This document shows, one piece after another, positions 24,997-32,711 of a stretch of DNA of 64,000 nt. The position numbers and the translations under genes are program-made. Source of the DNA: JACCQS01 sp963766765. GTDB lineage: Bacteria; Actinomycetota; Actinomycetes; Mycobacteriales; Geodermatophilaceae. The DNA is taken from NCBI GenBank assembly GCA_963766765.1, contig CAVYBR010000001.1, positions 1-64,000 on the forward strand, in the 5' to 3' direction. The notes below the pieces were generated by a model. The model ran no database searches, was not told where the DNA came from, and worked only from the letters and a program-made list of their open reading frames with translations. The stretch's first letter is position 1. Each line of letters starts with the position of its first letter.

Positions 24997-26037
24997 TCAG
25001 TTGGCGTGCAGCGCGGCGTTGAGCTCGCCCCAGGTGCCCGTCCGCGGCAACGCTTCGACCGCACCACTGACACTGTTGCGGCGAAAGAGTAGACCGGAAC
25101 GACCGGAGAGCTCACGGGCGGCAACCACTGTGTCGTCGGGGAGGCGCACCTTCGTACCCGCTGTGACGTAGAGGCCGGCCTCCACCACGCAGCCGTCCCC
25201 GAGCGAGATACCGATGCCGGAGTTGGCGCCGAGCAGGCAGCCCTCGCCGATCCGGATCTGCTCTTTGCCACCGCCGGACAGGGTGCCCATGATCGACGCG
25301 CCGCCGCCGATGTCGGAGCCGTCACCGACCACGATCCCGGCGCTGATCCGACCCTCGACCATCGAGGCGCCGAGCGTGCCCGCGTTGTAGTTCACGAATC
25401 CTTCGTGCATGACCGTGGTCCCAGACGCAAGGTGCGCGCCCAACCGAACCCGGTCGGCATCGGCAATTCGGACGCCGGAAGGCACGACGTAGTCGACCAT
25501 CCTGGGGAACTTGTCGACGCCGTACACCGAAACCGACCCGAACGCGTGGCGTAGCCGAACGCGGGTCCGTTCGAAATCCTCAGGCAGGCACGGGCCGGCA
25601 CTCGTCCAGGCCACGTTGGTGAGCAGTCCGAAGATGCCATCGAGGTTTGCATCGTTCGGCTCGATGAGCCGATGGCTGAGCAGATGCAGCCGCAACCAGA
25701 CGTCGTAGGTGTCGATCGGCGGCCGGCCAAGGTCCTCGATGACGGTATGGATGCCGCGTACCTCGACCTCACGGTGCGGATCGGCACCGACGAGCGAGGC
25801 GAACGCGACCGAGACGTGGCTGATGAGTTCGCTCTCGGACAGTCCGGCGGTTCCGGTCGCAACGCCGTCGGGGATCGACCGGCTCGGGTACGGATACCAG
25901 GCATCCAGCACGGCGCCGCTCACATGCACCGTCGCCAAGCCGGCCGCGCTCGCTCCGGGCCCTGGCCGGATGTCTGCCGCGGTGCGTGGATCAGGTGCGG
26001 TGCCCCGATCAGGTGCGGTGTCTGGATCACTCGTCAC
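24997..26037 (-). CDS. dapD: Tetrahydrodipicolinate N-succinyltransferase
   Basis: DapD transfers succinyl from succinyl-CoA to tetrahydrodipicolinate in the lysine/DAP pathway. The 346-residue protein is the actinobacterial long form. After a Pro/Asp-rich tail it has WYPYPSRSIPDGVA. The C-terminal left-handed beta-helix has hexapeptide repeats (VRLGAHLASGTTVMHEGFVN, GASMVEGRISAGIVVGDGSD, IRIGEGCLLGANSGIGISLG). The GTG at 26037 is 7 nt after a TACCGT hexamer with no Shine-Dalgarno, so a leaderless start is likely. It is divergent from dapE with 36 nt between start codons. Confidence 0.93.
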   Translation of the reverse strand: MTSDPDTAPDRGTAPDPRTAADIRPGPGASAAGLATVHVSGAVLDAWYPYPSRSIPDGVATGTAGLSESELISHVSVAFASLVGADPHREVEVRGIHTVIEDLGRPPIDTYDVWLRLHLLSHRLIEPNDANLDGIFGLLTNVAWTSAGPCLPEDFERTRVRLRHAFGSVSVYGVDKFPRMVDYVVPSGVRIADADRVRLGAHLASGTTVMHEGFVNYNAGTLGASMVEGRISAGIVVGDGSDIGGGASIMGTLSGGGKEQIRIGEGCLLGANSGIGISLGDGCVVEAGLYVTAGTKVRLPDDTVVAARELSGRSGLLFRRNSVSGAVEALPRTGTWGELNAALHAN

Positions 26038-26044
26038 CCCGGCA

Positions 26045-26066
26045 ACGGTAGTGGGATCGTTAGGCT
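26045..26066. promoter_or_regulatory. Divergent leaderless promoters of dapD and dapE
   Basis: On the minus strand TACCGT (26045-26050) lies 7 nt before the dapD GTG. On the plus strand TAGGCT (26061-26066) lies 7 nt before the dapE GTG. The two -10 elements are only 10 nt apart, so the polymerases should compete. Confidence 0.5.
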
Positions 26067-26073
26067 CGCCGTC

Positions 26074-27144
26074 GTGGCGACCCTGGACCTCTCCCTCGAC
26101 CCCGTCGCACTGACCCGTGCCCTGGTGGACATTCCCTCGGTGTCTGGGACCGAACAGGAACTCGCCGACGCGGTCGAGAATGCCCTGCGCGCGCTCGGGC
26201 GACTCGACGTTCGGCGCGACGGAGACGCGGTCGTAGCCCGTACGACGTTGGGTCGCGACCAACGGATCGTGCTGGCCGGACATCTGGACACCGTCCCGAT
26301 CGCCGACAACGTGCCGAGTCACGACGATGGTGAACTGCTCTACGGATGCGGCACGTCCGACATGAAGTCCGGTGTGGCGGTGATGCTCCGCCTCGCCGAG
26401 GCCATCGCCGAACCTGTCCACGACGTCACGTGGATCTTCTACGACAACGAGGAGGTCGAATCGTCGCGCAACGGCCTCGCTCGGCTGGCGCGCAACGACC
26501 GCGCGTTGCTGTACGGCGACATCGCCGTCCTCCTCGAACCCACCGGCGGCGTGGTCGAGGCGGGCTGCCAGGGCACCATGCGCGCAGTCATCCGCCTGAG
26601 CGGTCATCGAGCACACAGCGCGCGGTCGTGGTTGGGCAGCAACGCGATTCACGCGGCAGCGCCGGTGCTGGCCACATTGCGCGCCTACATCGCCAGGACA
26701 GTGGAGATCGACGGGTGCACGTACCGCGAGGGTCTCAACGCAGTACGGATCATCGGCGGCGTGGCCGGAAACGTCATCCCCGACGCGTGCGAGGTTGAGG
26801 TCAATTTCCGCTTCGCGCCGGATCGAAGCGCCCAGCAAGCCGAGGAGCATGTACGGGAGGTCTTCGATGGGTGCGAGATCGAAGTGACCGACTCCGCCCC
26901 GGGCGCCTTGCCGGGACTGTCCGATCCTGCTGCTGCAGCGTTCGTCGCTGCGCTGGGCGTCCCGGTGCAGGCCAAGCTGGGTTGGACTGACGTCGCCCGG
27001 TTCGCAGCGTTCGGGATTCCGGCAGTGAACTTCGGCCCCGGAGATCCCAACCTCGCCCACAAGAGAGAAGAGCACGTCCGAATGAGCACGATCGGTGAAT
27101 CGGCGGACGTCCTGACGGCCTACCTCAGCGGAAAGTCATCATGA
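26074..27144 (+). CDS. dapE: Succinyl-diaminopimelate desuccinylase
   Basis: The 356-residue M20 metallopeptidase hydrolyses N-succinyl-LL-DAP to LL-DAP. Zinc-site motifs are LAGHLDTVPIADN, GCGTSDMKSGVAVML (bridging Asp), DNEEVESSRNGL (catalytic Glu pair) and a C-terminal HKREEHVRMS. The dimerisation/lid domain is central (GTMRAVIRLSGHRAHSARSW). The GTG start sits 7 nt after TAGGCT. Its stop overlaps the next start as ATGA. With dapC and dapD it gives most of the succinylase branch. Confidence 0.94.
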   Translation: MATLDLSLDPVALTRALVDIPSVSGTEQELADAVENALRALGRLDVRRDGDAVVARTTLGRDQRIVLAGHLDTVPIADNVPSHDDGELLYGCGTSDMKSGVAVMLRLAEAIAEPVHDVTWIFYDNEEVESSRNGLARLARNDRALLYGDIAVLLEPTGGVVEAGCQGTMRAVIRLSGHRAHSARSWLGSNAIHAAAPVLATLRAYIARTVEIDGCTYREGLNAVRIIGGVAGNVIPDACEVEVNFRFAPDRSAQQAEEHVREVFDGCEIEVTDSAPGALPGLSDPAAAAFVAALGVPVQAKLGWTDVARFAAFGIPAVNFGPGDPNLAHKREEHVRMSTIGESADVLTAYLSGKSS

Positions 27145-27944
27145 GTCAGCCTCAGCCACCCGCGCATCCACCGGTGGTACCCGGCGGCGGAGTCGTCCCG
27201 GAACGGCACCGCGGGCCAGTCGTGCTGCGGCGCGGGCAGGTCAAGCCGGGCACGACTGACGAGCGACTCCTGGACGCCCGCGGTCCCTCGGACTGGGTGC
27301 ACACCGACCCGTGGCGTGTGCTGCGGATCCAATCGGAGTTCGTCGAGGGTTTCGGCCTGCTGGCCGAACTTCCGCGTGCGGTCAGCGTTTTCGGCAGCGC
27401 CCGTACGCCGCCCGGCCACCCGGACTACGACGCGGGGTATGCCCTCGGAGCCGCGTTGGCGCGGGCCGGATTCGCCGCGATCACCGGTGGCGGTCCGGGT
27501 GTGATGGAAGCGGTCAACCGCGGCGCGCAGGAGAGCGGCGGCCTGTCGGTGGGGCTGGGCATCGAACTGCCCTTCGAGCAGGAGCTCAATGCCTGGGTCG
27601 ACATCGGCCTGAACTTCCGCTACTTCTTCGCCCGGAAGACCATGTTCGTGAAATATGCGCAGGCATTCGTGATCCTGCCCGGCGGCTTCGGGACTCTCGA
27701 CGAGCTCTTCGAGGCGCTGACCCTGGTCCAGACCCGCAAGGTCACTCGCTTCCCGGTCATCCTGTTCGGCTCGGCGTACTGGTCGGGGCTCTTGGCCTGG
27801 GTCCGCGACGTCATGCTCCCAGCCGGAAAGATCGCCCCGCACGATCTCGAGCTGATCACGATCACCGATGACGTCGACGAGGCGGTGGCGGTGATTTCGG
27901 CATCGGATGCGAGCCGGGCCGATTCGCGGCCGGGTATCGCGTGA
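27141..27944 (+). CDS. LOG-family (TIGR00730) nucleotide phosphoribohydrolase
   Basis: The 267-residue Rossmann-fold protein has the LOG lysine-decarboxylase-like signature PGGFGTLDELFEALTLVQ, preceded by VSVFGSARTPPGHPDY and AAITGGGPGVMEAVNRGAQE. Members cleave cytokinin riboside monophosphates or related nucleotides; mycobacterial Rv1205 has such activity and sits at the same syntenic position. An N-terminal Pro-rich tail of ~40 residues precedes the fold. It is coupled to dapE by a four-base overlap. Confidence 0.9.
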   Translation: MSQPQPPAHPPVVPGGGVVPERHRGPVVLRRGQVKPGTTDERLLDARGPSDWVHTDPWRVLRIQSEFVEGFGLLAELPRAVSVFGSARTPPGHPDYDAGYALGAALARAGFAAITGGGPGVMEAVNRGAQESGGLSVGLGIELPFEQELNAWVDIGLNFRYFFARKTMFVKYAQAFVILPGGFGTLDELFEALTLVQTRKVTRFPVILFGSAYWSGLLAWVRDVMLPAGKIAPHDLELITITDDVDEAVAVISASDASRADSRPGIA

Positions 27945-27957
27945 CACCATCGACGCT

Positions 27958-28413
27958 GTGTTTGCCGTGCTGGGATTCGTACTCGGGCTCTTGCTCGTCT
28001 CGGGGATTCTGTTCGCCGTAGGTGCCTTCGTGTTCGGCCGCGGGGAGGAGTTGGCACCCGCCCCGCGGGACAGCACGCCAGTGGTCCTGCCGGGTGACCG
28101 CCCACCGGATGCAGGAGACATCGAGGCATTACGGCTCTCCGTGGTCCTGCGGGGATATCGCATGCTGGAAGTCGACTGGGTTCTGGACCGGCTCGCCGAG
28201 GCGCTGACCGAGAAGGATCGGCAGATCGCCGAACTCACCAACCAACTCACCCGCCAGCCGGCGGGTAACCCGCCCGTAGCCGACGACGTACCCGCCGCCA
28301 CCATGTCAGCCCTGCCGCAACCACCTCTGCCCAAGGCAGTGCCCGTTCCAATCCCGGTGCCGATCCCCGTGCAGGTGCCGACATCCGAGGACGACGGGCC
28401 ACCGGATGCCTAG
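27958..28413 (+). CDS. Membrane-anchored DivIVA-domain protein
   Basis: The 151-residue product starts with a TM helix (FAVLGFVLGLLLVSGILFAV). A linker follows, then the short DivIVA-like segment SVVLRGYRMLEVDWVLDRLA, which continues into a coiled coil LTEKDRQIAELTNQLT. The tail is Pro-rich with repeated VPIPVP. It corresponds in position to Rv1209. The GTG at 27958 was chosen because it opens the TM helix. A polar or septal localisation role is expected from the family but not shown. Confidence 0.78.
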   Translation: MFAVLGFVLGLLLVSGILFAVGAFVFGRGEELAPAPRDSTPVVLPGDRPPDAGDIEALRLSVVLRGYRMLEVDWVLDRLAEALTEKDRQIAELTNQLTRQPAGNPPVADDVPAATMSALPQPPLPKAVPVPIPVPIPVQVPTSEDDGPPDA

Positions 28414-28861
28414 CGTGACGGTTCGGGTCGATGTCGATGCTCCACCCGAACAAACGTGGGCAGCCATCATCGATTGGGAGCGCCAGGGTGAGTGGATTCT
28501 CGCGACGACCGTTCGCCAGAGTTCGACCGACGGCATCGGGCTGGGCACCGAGATCGAGGCCCGGACCGGCGTGGGTCCGTTCGGGATTCGGGACACCATG
28601 CGGGTCACGGAGTGGGACCCACCGCGACTGTGCACGATGCAACACACCGGCAAACTGATCCGCGGCCGCGGGATCTTCGAGGTCAGCGAACGTTCCGAAG
28701 GGTCGACCTTCAGCTGGACCGAAGACCTCGAGTTGCCCTTCGGTGCACTCGGCCGGCTTTCCTGGCCGGTGGTGAAGGTGCTGACCAAGTGGGGCCTGCA
28801 GCTTTCGGTGAACCGGTTTGCGAGGTTTGCGCAGTCCTATCCGACGGCGCCCGGCCGGTGA
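28406..28861 (+). CDS. SRPBCC (START-like) family protein
   Basis: The 151-residue protein has the polyketide cyclase/Bet v1-like pattern: VTVRVDVDAPPEQTWAAIID, GIGLGTEIEARTGVGPFGIR, MRVTEWDPPRLCTMQHTG and a long C-terminal helix (VVKVLTKWGLQLSVNRFARF). Such proteins bind hydrophobic ligands; none can be named. It overlaps the DivIVA gene by eight nt and tag by four. Confidence 0.82.
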   Translation: MPSVTVRVDVDAPPEQTWAAIIDWERQGEWILATTVRQSSTDGIGLGTEIEARTGVGPFGIRDTMRVTEWDPPRLCTMQHTGKLIRGRGIFEVSERSEGSTFSWTEDLELPFGALGRLSWPVVKVLTKWGLQLSVNRFARFAQSYPTAPGR

Positions 28862-29415
28862 CCGCAGTTCGCATCCGGTGCGCTTGGGCGGAATCGACGC
28901 CGGACTACTGCGACTATCACGACACGGAGTGGGGCATCCCGCTGCACGGCGATGCTGCTCTGTTCGAGCGGGTGTCGCTGGAGGCCTTTCAGTCCGGCTT
29001 GTCCTGGTTGACGATCCTGCGCAAGAGAGAGGCCTTCCGGAAGGCATTTGCGAACTTCGTGATCGCCGAAGTCGCCGCATTCGACGACGACGACGTGGCG
29101 CGGCTGATGGCCGATTCGGGCATCGTGCGCAACCGCGCCAAGATCAACGCCACGATCGGCAATGCCCGTGCCGCGCTGGATCTGTCGGAGGGACTGTCCG
29201 AGCTGCTATGGAGTTTCGCCCCGCCGGCAAGCTCGCACCGGCCGGCCACACTTGCCGATGTCCCGGCCACCAGTCCGGAGTCTGTTGCCATGGCGAAGGA
29301 GCTGAAACGTCGTGGCTTCTCCTTTGTCGGGCCGACGACTGCCTACGCGCTCATGCAAGCCACCGGGATGGTCGACGATCACGTGGCCGAATGCTGGCGC
29401 GCCGGACGGGAGTAG
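28858..29415 (+). CDS. tag: DNA-3-methyladenine glycosylase I
   Basis: Tag excises 3-methyladenine from alkylated DNA. The 185-residue protein has CAWAESTPDYCDYHDTEWGI with the Cys zinc ligand and the D-TEWG base pocket, LSWLTILRKREAFRKAFANF, and FSFVGPTTAYALMQATGMVD followed by HVAEC with the remaining zinc ligands. The GTG start overlaps the SRPBCC stop (GTGA). The position matches tagA (Rv1210) in mycobacteria. Confidence 0.93.
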   Translation: MTAVRIRCAWAESTPDYCDYHDTEWGIPLHGDAALFERVSLEAFQSGLSWLTILRKREAFRKAFANFVIAEVAAFDDDDVARLMADSGIVRNRAKINATIGNARAALDLSEGLSELLWSFAPPASSHRPATLADVPATSPESVAMAKELKRRGFSFVGPTTAYALMQATGMVDDHVAECWRAGRE

Positions 29416-29418
29416 CTT
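29413..29418 (+). promoter_or_regulatory. -10 hexamer for a leaderless gamma-glutamyltransferase-like transcript
   Basis: TAGCTT overlaps the tag stop codon and ends 6 nt before the GTG at 29425. No Shine-Dalgarno is present. Confidence 0.4.
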
Positions 29419-29424
29419 CCCCGC

Positions 29425-30954
29425 GTGGTTGTTCGCGTTGCAGTAGCCGCAGCCAACCGGATGGCGGCGCAGTCCGGTGTGGACGTGGCCGCCGCCGGTG
29501 GGAACTCAGTCGATGCCGCCATAGCGGCAGCCCTCACGACCCTGGTCACCGAGCCCGGCATGGTCTCCCTGGGAGCCGGCGGTTACATCACGGTCACCGC
29601 GCCGGGAACGGATCCCGTCACCATCGACGGCGGGGTCGAGATGCCCGGCCGAGATCGTCCGAAGTCCTGGTTCGGTGCCGGCGTTCGGGAGATCTACAGC
29701 GGGTACGGCGGTGGCGTCACGATGACCGTGGGACACGGGTCGGTGGCAACGCCGGGCGCGCTGGCCGGACTCGCCCTCGTCCATGAGCAGTTCGGCCGAT
29801 CGCCCTGGTCGGCGTTGGTGGAGCCGGCCGTGCGGGCCGTCGAAGCCGGCTTTCCCCTCGGTAGGTCGGCCCGGCACTATTTGGAGTTCGTCCACGAGAC
29901 CGCATTCGGTTGGCAGCCTGACAGCCACGCGGTCCTGCACAGCGCCGACGGTGAGCTGCTCGGACCGGAGGAGCCCATTCAGATTCCGGCCCTGGTGGAA
30001 TCCCTGAAGCTGCTGGCCAATGAGGGCGTCGAGAGTTTCTACCGGGGTCGACTCGCCGAGCTCATCGTGGCCGACATGGACGTACATGGCGGTCTGCTGA
30101 GTGCGCGGGACTTGGCTGAGTACGAGGCGGTCCCACGCTTGGCGTTGAGCTCCGAACATGGCAGTTGGACGCTGGCCACGAATCCAGCGCCGGCGGTCGG
30201 GGGCGTGACACTGACCGCGATGCTCGCCCTGTTGGCGGGCCGCCCAATGGGCGCCTGGACCTCTGCGGACGTCGCCCATCTGATCGCGGTCCAGGCGGCG
30301 GTCCTGAGCTACCGGGTCAACCACTTCGAGGGCTCGGCGGACCGCGTTGCCGCCGCCCAAGCACTGTTGGCGATGGTCGACCGCCGGGATCTGGCAGCGA
30401 TGAGCTCGCCGAGCACGGCACATGTCTCGGTTGCCGGCGACGACGCAGTTGCCTGCGCGATCACCGTCTCGGCCGGGTACGGGTCCGGCGTCATGACCCC
30501 TGGAACGGGGATCTGGCAGAACAACTGCCTGGGTGAGCCCGAGCTCAATCGTGGCGGATTACATACCCTCGCGCCCGGAACGCGGCTGCTGTCCAACATG
30601 GCGCCCACCGTCGCAACCCGTGCCGACGGCGCCGTCCTGGCGATCGGCTCGCCGGGAGCGGACCGGATCAGCACTGCGCTGGCTCAGGTTCTGGCCGGGC
30701 ACATGCACGGCGGCCGCTCCCTCGAGCAGGCCATCTCCGACCCGCGAGCGCACGTGCGGGTGGGGCCGGACGGGACTCAGGTGGATGTCGAAGCGGATCT
30801 CGCGGTCGGGGACCTGCCCCTCTCGATCCGGGAGTTCCCGGCCCATTCGATGTATTTCGGCGGGGTCGGTGCTGCCTGGTGGGATCCGGACAGCGGTCTG
30901 CACGCGGCCGCGGATCCGCGCCGGGTCGGAGCCGTCCAGATCAGCGCTGGGTGA
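29425..30954 (+). CDS. Gamma-glutamyltransferase-like Ntn hydrolase
   Basis: This 509-residue protein resembles the gamma-glutamyltranspeptidase family: AAAGGNSVDAAIAAALTTLV near the N-terminus, and the self-processing site SPSTAHVSVAGDDAVACAIT with a candidate nucleophile Thr at about residue 332, then SGVMTPGTGIWQNN. No signal peptide is seen, so it may be cytoplasmic, unlike classical exported GGT. The core motif TTHxSV is altered to TAHVSV. Substrate could be a gamma-glutamyl amide or an acylated antibiotic-like compound. It ends ahead of a tandem hairpin array. Confidence 0.82.
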   Translation: MVVRVAVAAANRMAAQSGVDVAAAGGNSVDAAIAAALTTLVTEPGMVSLGAGGYITVTAPGTDPVTIDGGVEMPGRDRPKSWFGAGVREIYSGYGGGVTMTVGHGSVATPGALAGLALVHEQFGRSPWSALVEPAVRAVEAGFPLGRSARHYLEFVHETAFGWQPDSHAVLHSADGELLGPEEPIQIPALVESLKLLANEGVESFYRGRLAELIVADMDVHGGLLSARDLAEYEAVPRLALSSEHGSWTLATNPAPAVGGVTLTAMLALLAGRPMGAWTSADVAHLIAVQAAVLSYRVNHFEGSADRVAAAQALLAMVDRRDLAAMSSPSTAHVSVAGDDAVACAITVSAGYGSGVMTPGTGIWQNNCLGEPELNRGGLHTLAPGTRLLSNMAPTVATRADGAVLAIGSPGADRISTALAQVLAGHMHGGRSLEQAISDPRAHVRVGPDGTQVDVEADLAVGDLPLSIREFPAHSMYFGGVGAAWWDPDSGLHAAADPRRVGAVQISAG

Positions 30955-30963
30955 CCCCCGTTG

Positions 30964-31107
30964 GATTCGACTGAGGGCCACCCTGAGTCGAAAGATTCGA
31001 CTGAGGGCCACCCTGAGTCATTGCACGGGCTGAGGGCAACCCTGAGTCGTTGCACCGACTGAGGGCCACCCTGAGTCGAATGATTCGACTGAGGGCCACC
31101 CTGAGTC
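30964..31107. repeat. Five tandem ~30-bp hairpin repeats between convergent genes
   Basis: Copies sharing CTGAGGGCCACCCTGAGTC occur at 30964-30989, 30994-31019, ~31030-31048, 31052-31077 and 31082-31107. The third has a variant GGGCAACCC centre. Each copy folds as a nine-pair stem with one G-G mismatch and a CCA loop. They fill the gap between the stop codons of two convergent genes and may terminate both transcripts. Confidence 0.9.
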
Positions 31108-31122
31108 ATGCGGGCACAGCGG

Positions 31123-31914
31123 TCAGCGGCCGTGGAAGGTGGCCTTCTCCTTGGCCACGAACGCCGCGACCGCGTCCTGGTGGTCCTGCGAGGCGCCCGT
31201 ACTGGCCATCAGGTCGCCCTCGCGGTTGAGGGCAGTTGGTAGGTCCACGCCGGCGGAGTAGTTCAGGGCTTGCTTGATCGCGCCGTAGGCGACCGTCGGC
31301 CCCTCGGCCATCCGGTGTGCGAAGGCAGCGGCCCGCGCGGTCAATTCGTCATCCGGCACAACCTCGGTGACCAGGCCGATGGCTAGGGCGGCCGAGGCGG
31401 AGATCGGCTCAGCCAGCATGGCCAACTCGGTGGCCTTCGCGTGACCGATCAACCTGGGCAGTGTCCAGGAGGACCCGGTGTCCATCGAGAGGCCGATCCG
31501 GGCAAAGGCGAGCAGGAACGCCGCTCGTTCGGCTGCGATCCGGAAGTCGGCCGCGAAGGCCAACGATGCGCCGGCCCCGGCGGCCATCCCATTGACGGCT
31601 GCGATGACCGGCTTCGGCATCGTGGCGATAGCCAGCGCGATCGGGTTGTAGTGCTCGCCGACCGTCGTCAGCGGCGCGGGATCACCTGCCTGCAGCAGGC
31701 CGATGTGCTCCTTCAGATCCTGGCCCGTACAGAAGGCCCGGTCTCCAGCTCCGGTCAGGACCACGGCGCGTACGGACGGATCTGCGCCGAGCTCCTGCAG
31801 TTGGTCGCGCAAGGCAACCTTCGTGGGTTGGTCGAGTGCATTCATCGCCTGCGGGCGGTCCAGCGTGATCGTTGCGACCGCTCCATCCCGGTCTACCCGC
31901 ACCGAGTCGCTCAC
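31123..31914 (-). CDS. Enoyl-CoA hydratase/isomerase family protein
   Basis: The 263-residue crotonase-fold enzyme has ATITLDRPQAMNALD and AVVLTGAGDRAFCTGQDLKE. The oxyanion-hole segment reads AVNGMAAGAGASLAFAADFR, and LPRLIGHAKATELAMLAEP follows. Residue use (GQDL, MDTGSSW) is closest to PaaG-like isomerases/hydratases of phenylacetate degradation, but no paa genes are nearby. The GTG start has AAGGAGG upstream on the minus strand. Confidence 0.88.
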   Translation of the reverse strand: MSDSVRVDRDGAVATITLDRPQAMNALDQPTKVALRDQLQELGADPSVRAVVLTGAGDRAFCTGQDLKEHIGLLQAGDPAPLTTVGEHYNPIALAIATMPKPVIAAVNGMAAGAGASLAFAADFRIAAERAAFLLAFARIGLSMDTGSSWTLPRLIGHAKATELAMLAEPISASAALAIGLVTEVVPDDELTARAAAFAHRMAEGPTVAYGAIKQALNYSAGVDLPTALNREGDLMASTGASQDHQDAVAAFVAKEKATFHGR

Positions 31915-32133
31915 AGTTGCCTCCTTGCCAATGGAAGTCGCTCACCGACGGCGGTACAGCTCCCGGGTGCCGCTACGTCCATCGTGGACTCGCGCGGCTG
32001 CCCGGTCCTCACGCTAGCGGAGCCCCGCGCAGTGGCTACCGGAGTCGATACGGGAAGATAATGGGCAACAGTCAAGCCAGTAGCTGCCCGCGTCGGATCC
32101 TGTCGCGGGATCGGCGGGGCAAAGGAGGCACGC

Positions 32134-32301
32134 ATGGCGGCGATGAAGCCGCGGACCGGCGAAGGCCCGCTCGAGGTCACCAAAGAGGGGCGCGGCATCG
32201 TCATGCGCGTTCCGCTCGAAGGCGGCGGCAGGTTGGTCGTTGAAATGTCGCCTGACGAGGCCACCGCGCTGTCGGAGGCCCTCAAGGGCGCCACTGGCTG
32301 A
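32134..32301 (+). CDS. DUF3117 small conserved protein
   Basis: This 55-residue protein begins MAAMKPRTGEGPLEVTKEGR and continues IVMRVPLEGGGRLVVEMSPD, the near-invariant DUF3117 family of actinomycetes (Rv1211 type). It is preceded by AAAGGAGG. The function is unknown, although its conservation and position between tag and glgM are shared with mycobacteria. A strong terminator follows. Confidence 0.9.
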   Translation: MAAMKPRTGEGPLEVTKEGRGIVMRVPLEGGGRLVVEMSPDEATALSEALKGATG

Positions 32302-32348
32302 CGTCACCGGTCCGGCCGCTGCCATCGAGTGACGGACCGGAACGGCCC

Positions 32349-32397
32349 AAGCGAACAAGCCCCGGTAGGCGCATCGCGCCTACCGGGGCTTTCGCTT
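32349..32397. terminator. Bidirectional terminator between DUF3117 gene and the MT0933-like gene
   Basis: AGCCCCGGTAGGCGC (32358-32372) pairs perfectly with GCGCCTACCGGGGCT (32376-32390) around a 3-nt loop, extended by AAGCGAA/TTCGCTT outside. It lies between convergent genes. Confidence 0.88.
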
Positions 32398-32422
32398 GTG
32401 CGGTGTGGGTCCGCGCTGCCAG

Positions 32423-32647
32423 TCAGCGCGCCGGCGGCGGTGTGTCCGGGAAGTCGTCCTTCTTGCCGTCCAGCCCGTCCAACGCGTCAAGGACCTTGTC
32501 CTTACCGGTTTCGATCTTGTCCGTGTGCTTGCCACCGGTCTTGTCGTCGATGAAGTCGCCGGCCTTGTCCAACCCGTCGGCGACCTTGTCGCTGTTGCCG
32601 TCGACGAAGTCGCTGACCTTGCCCTTCAGATTGTCGAATGTGCCCAT
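32423..32647 (-). CDS. Small MT0933-like (Rv0909-type) protein
   Basis: This 74-residue hydrophilic protein reads MGTFDNLKGKVSDFVDGNSD then VADGLDKAGDFIDDKTGGKH. This repeat-like helical pattern with DKAGDFIDDKTGGKHTDKI is the MT0933 family, labelled antitoxin in databases though no toxin gene is present here. It also resembles CsbD-like stress proteins. The ATG at 32647 was chosen for the conserved start. Function is uncertain. Confidence 0.72.
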   Translation of the reverse strand: MGTFDNLKGKVSDFVDGNSDKVADGLDKAGDFIDDKTGGKHTDKIETGKDKVLDALDGLDGKKDDFPDTPPPAR

Positions 32648-32711
32648 GCTGGACGCCCTTTCTGAGCGGTTGCTGACTCTGTGCGGGTACTGAGGCTGTC
32701 GCGCCAGACTC

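Noticed and set aside
30964..31107. Possible CRISPR array
   Set aside because: Units are back to back at ~30 bp with only a few bases between copies; no spacers of normal length and no cas genes.
30777..31109. Minus-strand frame across the 30-bp repeats, reading repeated SxxxxxGWPSV
   Set aside because: Repeats rather than coding selection keep the frame open; it overlaps the end of the GGT-like gene.
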